A stretch of 64,000 bases of DNA from Lycium barbarum (taxonomy: Eukaryota; Streptophyta; Magnoliopsida; Solanales; Solanaceae), in contig NC_083344.1 in the NCBI RefSeq assembly GCF_019175385.1, positions 25,484,231 through 25,548,230 on the forward strand, in the 5' to 3' direction. Position numbers and translations under genes: made by a program. The notes beneath the pieces were generated by a model. That model was not told the DNA's origin and made no database searches. It saw nothing but the letters and a program-made list of their open reading frames with translations. Shown piece by piece: positions 62,888 through 64,000 of this stretch (position 1 is the first letter of the stretch; every line of letters starts with the position of its first letter).

Positions 62888-64000
62888 GAGCACGAGTCTT
62901 CCCCTCTGACCTAAATAAAACCCCCTTTACTAATCGGATAAAGATACCAAATTGGAATCAAAGCTCATAATACATGGCAGCTTCGTCTCAAAAAGATTTG
63001 GCTCCTCACGGCCAAGTATCAAATACACCAAAAATGTCAAGAACATGGAGTGTCCTAACAAGAAATTACCTCCCAAGATCAGCATTAATTTTCAAACCAG
63101 TGATAGCATTTTCTGCAAACTGGAGCAGCTCATCTCGCTTTACCTGCCAAGAGAAAATTATGTTTGCATAGCAAGTCATGACAGCAAGATTTAGTCTTTT
63201 AGATAACATTTTTTTTGTAGAGATGTAACTATTGTGTTATAATAGAGGGGACTTGCCTAAAAAGTTCAATAGGTCAGCAAAATTGATTAGGCAAAAGCGG
63301 ACACTGGAAACAACTGCAAAATTTGCTTTTGAGAAATGGAATGGAGTGAAGCAAATAGAACTACATTAATTACTTGAGATTGGTCAATACTCAACAACAC
63401 ATAAGAAATATTTGCACATGAGCACAAGCAAATTGTACAACAAGTATGACAAAGTCTGAAGATTCTCCTAGTGTTCCCACCCCTGTAGACTTTGATTCAC
63501 AAATGGAACAGACAGAAAGTGTGCCAGAAATATACAAATGAACATGGAAAAGCATAAGAATCTCACTGGCCTAGATGGAATATAGATAATAACATTCAGA
63601 ATGAACAAAGATGTGAAGAATGTAGGCATCCTAAGTAATGAACTTCAGACACCAAGCCCCTGGGGAAACTACAACATATCAGACAAAGTGGTCCATTAGC
63701 AAGGACTTCCGCAAATAGGTCTTATAAGTATTTTGGGGCATATATATCAATAAAAAATACAACAGAGGTTTCAAGGAGACAGAATTTTCCTTTTCCACAA
63801 GCCGAGTATTTGGTGAAATGGACCTAAAGTTAATAGATATGTTAACTTTTGATGAAGTAACATGATTTTATCGATGTTTGGGCAAAACCAAATGCCTGTA
63901 CACAAGAGGTATACCAAAAGGTAGGAAAATCTAAAAAACACATGATTTTTCACAGAAGCCACCTGATCCTCTATACCTACAGGGATCTCATGAGTGCACC
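46587..64000 (-). CDS. Conserved plant coiled-coil protein, C-terminal 483 residues in 14 exons (5' end outside window)
   Basis: Fourteen exons with GT-AG junctions and matching phases join into one frame with no stop until 46589. Exons (sense order): 64000-63963, 63143-63070, 60080-59966, 56410-56300, 55312-55236, 52318-52252, 52110-52045, 48212-48105, 47964-47834, 47704-47638, 47553-47486, 47405-47324, 47111-47041, 46965-46587. The product is hydrophilic with long heptad-like stretches (residues about 20-260 of this part), a short Ser/Gly-rich linker (VGSGGSKSLSPKK), and an acidic C-terminus ending WEFDELEKELKSGDSATSK. No catalytic domain, signal peptide or membrane segment is seen. From memory it resembles an Arabidopsis coiled-coil family annotated as neurofilament-like (At5g25070/At1g24560 type), but I could not check that. 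Function is unknown. Confidence 0.85.
47041..47111 (-). CDS. Coiled-coil gene, exon
   Basis: Acceptor AGTGCAG, donor CAG|GTTTGG. Encodes IVTTFSVVDNMREQFYTQQQ and KIC with a split Arg codon. Confidence 0.87.
47324..47405 (-). CDS. Coiled-coil gene, exon
   Basis: Acceptor CTGACAG, donor AAG|GTAGAA. Encodes SVVGSGGSKSLSPKKNLEEE and then YLDYETK. Confidence 0.87.
47486..47553 (-). CDS. Coiled-coil gene, exon
   Basis: Acceptor TGCACAG, donor AAGG|GTAAGG. Encodes KELRPSIDRIAKYVENLKTL then GE and a split Gly codon. Confidence 0.87.
47638..47704 (-). CDS. Coiled-coil gene, exon
   Basis: Acceptor TTTGTAG, donor GAG|GTACTT. Encodes VELEEHEVYFGNLVVQLLSS and FE. Confidence 0.87.
47834..47964 (-). CDS. 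Coiled-coil gene, exon
   Basis: Acceptor CTCATAG, donor TCAA|GTATGT. Encodes EDELTKSIGSCKVEGNILST and then WINFLEDTWTLQSSFTESK. Confidence 0.87.
48105..48212 (-). CDS. Coiled-coil gene, exon
   Basis: Acceptor CTTTCAG, donor AGG|GTGTGT. Encodes 36 residues including ANVRLQNVREERDQFYEAND. Confidence 0.88.
48556..48884. repeat. Possible MITE in intron
   Basis: The left end TTGTCAAAGGTGCTTAAGC and the reverse of the right end TGTCCTTTGGGGCTTTAAGC are imperfect inverted repeats around about 300 bp. The family and TSD are not resolved. Confidence 0.4.
49120..50330 (-). pseudogene. Old LINE reverse transcriptase relic in intron
   Basis: On the minus strand, in broken frames, are EEEIVAAMIQLIGDRAPRLD, RISGPLACWK (finger/palm region of L1 RT), LEFMQAGHRKRSEAHDHVSW and SVDDTLILCEAE (a decayed Y-A-D-D motif). 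There are many stops and frameshifts. It runs in the same direction as the gene. Confidence 0.75.
49737..49853. repeat. Tandem duplication of about 51 bp inside the LINE relic
   Basis: GATATGCCTCACCTAATAAA at about 49740 recurs as GATATGCCTCCCCCAATAAA about 51 bp later. The following AAGAAATAAACATG is shared by both copies. Confidence 0.85.
50580..51197 (-). mobile_element. Copia-type 5' LTR and leader fragment
   Basis: The minus strand starts TGTTAATTAATTAG at 51197. It has a TATAAATACCCC-like promoter near 51070 and ends the about 200-bp LTR at about 50999. It is followed by TGGTACCAGATCC (50985-50997), a primer site close to TGGTATCAGAGCC. The untranslated leader continues left to about 50580. 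The rest of the element is missing. Confidence 0.7.
51218..51373 (+). mobile_element. TS-type tRNA-derived SINE
   Basis: A box-A-like GTAAAGATGATGCC and box B GGGTTCGAGCC are followed by the typical body (AACAGCCTCTTGCAGAAATG, GTAAGGCTGCGTA, GACCCCGCGCATAG, AGCTTAGTGCACCGGGCTGC). Flanks AACAGTATCAAATGG (51203-51217) and AACAGTGTCAAATGG (51374-51388) are a 15-bp TSD with one mismatch. This family is characteristic of Solanaceae. Confidence 0.93.
52045..52110 (-). CDS. Coiled-coil gene, exon
   Basis: Acceptor TTTTCAG, donor CAG|GTACTC. Exactly 22 codons: ELAAEISTLEKQRDEIEAQL then KQ, a clear heptad-type segment. Confidence 0.88.
52252..52318 (-). CDS. Coiled-coil gene, exon
   Basis: Acceptor TTGACAG, donor GAG|GTAACA. 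Encodes IQKEEALKFRVAKTSEVGEV followed by EE. Confidence 0.87.
53395..53695. repeat. MITE with GCGTTTGGCCATGAAAAT termini
   Basis: GCGTTTGGCCATGAAAAT (53459) is matched in inverse by the end at about 53690 (17 of 18). A second, related start lies at 53395, suggesting a nested or longer copy. The inside holds a perfect 17-bp inverted repeat around a single base at 53495-53529 (AATTCCAAATACAACTT arm). Confidence 0.75.
53706..53790. repeat. Perfect 28-bp inverted repeat (hairpin)
   Basis: The arm 53706-53733 and its exact reverse complement 53763-53790 flank a 29-nt A-rich spacer. It lies just beyond the MITE end. It could be a foldback element or the product of a local inverted duplication. Confidence 0.9.
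54851..54868. repeat. Poly-C tract in intron
   Basis: A run of about 18 C following a C/A-rich stretch, then A. It is low-complexity sequence only. Confidence 0.8.
55236..55312 (-). CDS. Coiled-coil gene, exon
   Basis: Acceptor TTTGCAG, donor CAG|GTTGGA. Encodes VDKLKVLSESLASSTCKAEK and KISDH, with a split Arg codon at the end. Confidence 0.87.
55646..55902. mobile_element. Stowaway-like MITE, TA target
   Basis: The left end CTCTACCTATGTTTCATTTT and the reverse of the right end CTCCTCCGTTTCAAGAAG form imperfect terminal inverted repeats with the CTCCNTCCGTTTCA signature. TA flanks both sides (55644-55645, 55903-55904). Confidence 0.8.
56300..56410 (-). CDS. Coiled-coil gene, exon
   Basis: Acceptor TTGATAG, donor AAG|GTACAC. 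Encodes ALKEALAHIRVCSKLEG, then LLLKKKALKYGDSPEV. The intron before it holds the L1 LINE at 56882-59155. Confidence 0.88.
56882..59155 (+). mobile_element. L1-type LINE, 5'-truncated, 20-bp TSD
   Basis: A 20-bp duplication (AAAAAGAGTT then AAATCTGAAA) lies at 56862-56881 and 59156-59175. The body carries RT motifs on the plus strand: DEHQMAFLKGRQIMDAAL, KLDIEKAFDHFNW, RGLRQGDPLSPFLF and LLYADDSLVF (about 57486). Then come GRVTLINSVLDALPTYMMS and a zinc-binding zf-RVT-like region (TPFKVSCFVWLVARRACL, CFLCGQDGETNKHLFLHC). Two frameshifts (about 57526, about 57975) and a stop at 58869 disable it. It lies antisense to the host gene. There is no separate poly(A) tail. Confidence 0.93.
59369..59830. 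repeat. Tandem duplication of about 233 bp in intron
   Basis: CTTCCCTCTCCTT with matching flanks occurs at about 59398 and again about 233 bp later, and the similarity continues through ACTCATTTAAC and ATAAAGTAT. The copies differ at many positions, so it is old. Confidence 0.75.
59906..59969 (-). repeat. 19-bp direct repeat duplicating a 5' splice site
   Basis: AGCAATAAGGTTCACCTCT occurs at 59906-59924 and 59951-59969, separated by 26 bp with an 11-A run. The right copy contains the exon end and donor used above. The left copy offers the same AGAG|GTGAACC 45 nt downstream; its use would add codons that run into a stop (TAA at 59926-59924). Confidence 0.9.
59966..60080 (-). CDS. Coiled-coil gene, exon
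   Basis: Acceptor ATTGCAG, donor GAG|GTGAACC. Encodes IDAEVSSLKKKLGEIKAAKD through ETVASIE. Its donor is repeated 45 nt downstream (see the repeat at 59906-59969). Confidence 0.88.
60527..60790. repeat. 264-bp duplicated intron segment, copy 1
   Basis: It matches 62215-62300 plus 62886-63050 (for example ATAATACATGGCAGCTTC and GCCAAGTATCAAATACAC), with perhaps 15% difference. It starts at GCATTAA, exactly the bases that follow the Gypsy LTR at 62215, and ends where Gypsy sequence begins. Confidence 0.85.
60791..61448 (+). pseudogene. Gypsy integrase C-terminus with chromodomain-like end
   Basis: The plus strand shows, in broken frames, NHRFVEYQVWDKV, then WWKIYHVFHVSLMKPF with a stop, then NTARKKVVEAILDD. 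The final part (about 61330-61400) has EWQQCDVEENTWEKEKDL, like the end of chromovirus integrases. The 5' part of the element is absent. It is followed by GAGGGAGAA (polypurine tract) and the LTR. Confidence 0.8.
61449..62214 (+). mobile_element. Gypsy 3' LTR in intron
   Basis: It starts TGTCGTGGGTTG directly after a purine tract and ends CGCGTGACA, 766 bp, GC-rich in its first half. A TATATAAG box lies near 61783. GCATT follows as the expected TSD, and its partner is at the start of the duplicated segment at 60527. Confidence 0.8.
62300..62885 (+). mobile_element. 3' end of a second LINE with RNase H remnant and poly(A)
   Basis: The plus strand shows HIIHTCREAN (RNase H end), then in another frame ELPSQARRIVNMDKSQIP and a stop near 62558. 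A 3' untranslated region and a run of about 29 A at 62857-62885 follow. It interrupts copy 2 of the duplicated intron segment, and copy 1 at 60600 shows the site without it. Confidence 0.8.
63070..63143 (-). CDS. Coiled-coil gene, exon
   Basis: Acceptor TTGGCAG, donor GAG|GTAATT. Encodes VKRDELLQFAENAITGLK and a little more. Ends with two bases of a split Arg codon. Confidence 0.85.
63144..63962 (-). other. Intron, no feature seen
   Basis: AT-rich intron sequence between the two 5'-most visible exons. I recognise no repeat, RNA gene or protein domain in it. Confidence 0.5.
63963..64000 (-). CDS. Coiled-coil gene, exon (partial, leftmost visible 5' exon)
   Basis: Encodes THEIPVGIEDQ, ending at a GT donor at 63962-63961. 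Continues beyond the window. The frame is chosen because the other two hit stops and because it joins in phase with the next exon. Confidence 0.65.

Noticed and set aside
62952..63194. 80-aa plus-strand frame
   Set aside because: Antisense shadow over an exon of the minus-strand gene and the duplicated intron segment.

Overview
The window is plant nuclear DNA, most probably from a Solanaceae species. The evidence is a tRNA-derived SINE of the tobacco TS type at 51.2 kb, Stowaway-like and other MITEs, L1-type LINEs, Athila and chromovirus-like Ty3/Gypsy retrotransposons, and an intron-rich conserved plant gene. There are no bacterial features, and almost every open frame in the first 46 kb is a chance frame inside a long terminal repeat (LTR).

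Positions 1-46190 are one stack of LTR retrotransposons inserted into each other. Target-site duplications (TSDs) and TG...CA ends allow it to be unpicked. The outermost element is G1 (plus sense): decayed pol at 28.75-29.54 kb and a 3' LTR from 29630 to 46190. G1 pol was interrupted by L3 (minus sense, 5' LTR 19907-28747). The L3 leader was interrupted by G2 (5' LTR from 16226), G2 gag by an Athila element (5' LTR 13972-15442), and Athila gag by element X (5' LTR 10000-12420, 3' LTR 1-3754). X itself carries solo LTRs A (316-2713) and B (3940-7121). The L3 LTR carries solo LTR D (21230-27493), which carries solo LTR C (21944-25237). The G1 LTR carries solo LTR F (29827-43674), which carries solo LTR E (40115-42588) and a complete, very young non-autonomous element (30734-39753).

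That young element (LARD type) has two 3112-bp LTRs differing at only four substitutions plus homopolymer lengths. Its 2.8-kb interior has no gag or pol. It holds a 193-aa acidic Ser/Pro-rich reading frame, a 5S-rRNA-derived segment that keeps the RNA polymerase III internal promoter blocks, and a 61-bp degenerate tandem array.

Several otherwise different LTRs share one ordered module. It begins with a TATA-like box and a CCGAAATTTCGG palindrome. A splice-donor-like AGGTATGTAAGGC follows after a nearly fixed 116-133 nt. A set of three hairpins follows, with compensatory base changes, ending in a CAG|G acceptor-like site 400-590 bp before the LTR 3' end. This is the strongest candidate here for an undescribed system.

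Positions 46191-64000 hold the 3' part of one conserved plant gene on the minus strand. Fourteen exons encode at least 483 residues of a coiled-coil protein with an acidic C-terminus; the 5' end lies beyond the right edge. Its introns contain a TS SINE, a Copia 5' LTR, MITEs, two L1 LINEs plus an older LINE relic, and a truncated Gypsy element flanked by an unusual 264-bp repeat. The G1 LTR ends only about 400 bp past the stop codon.
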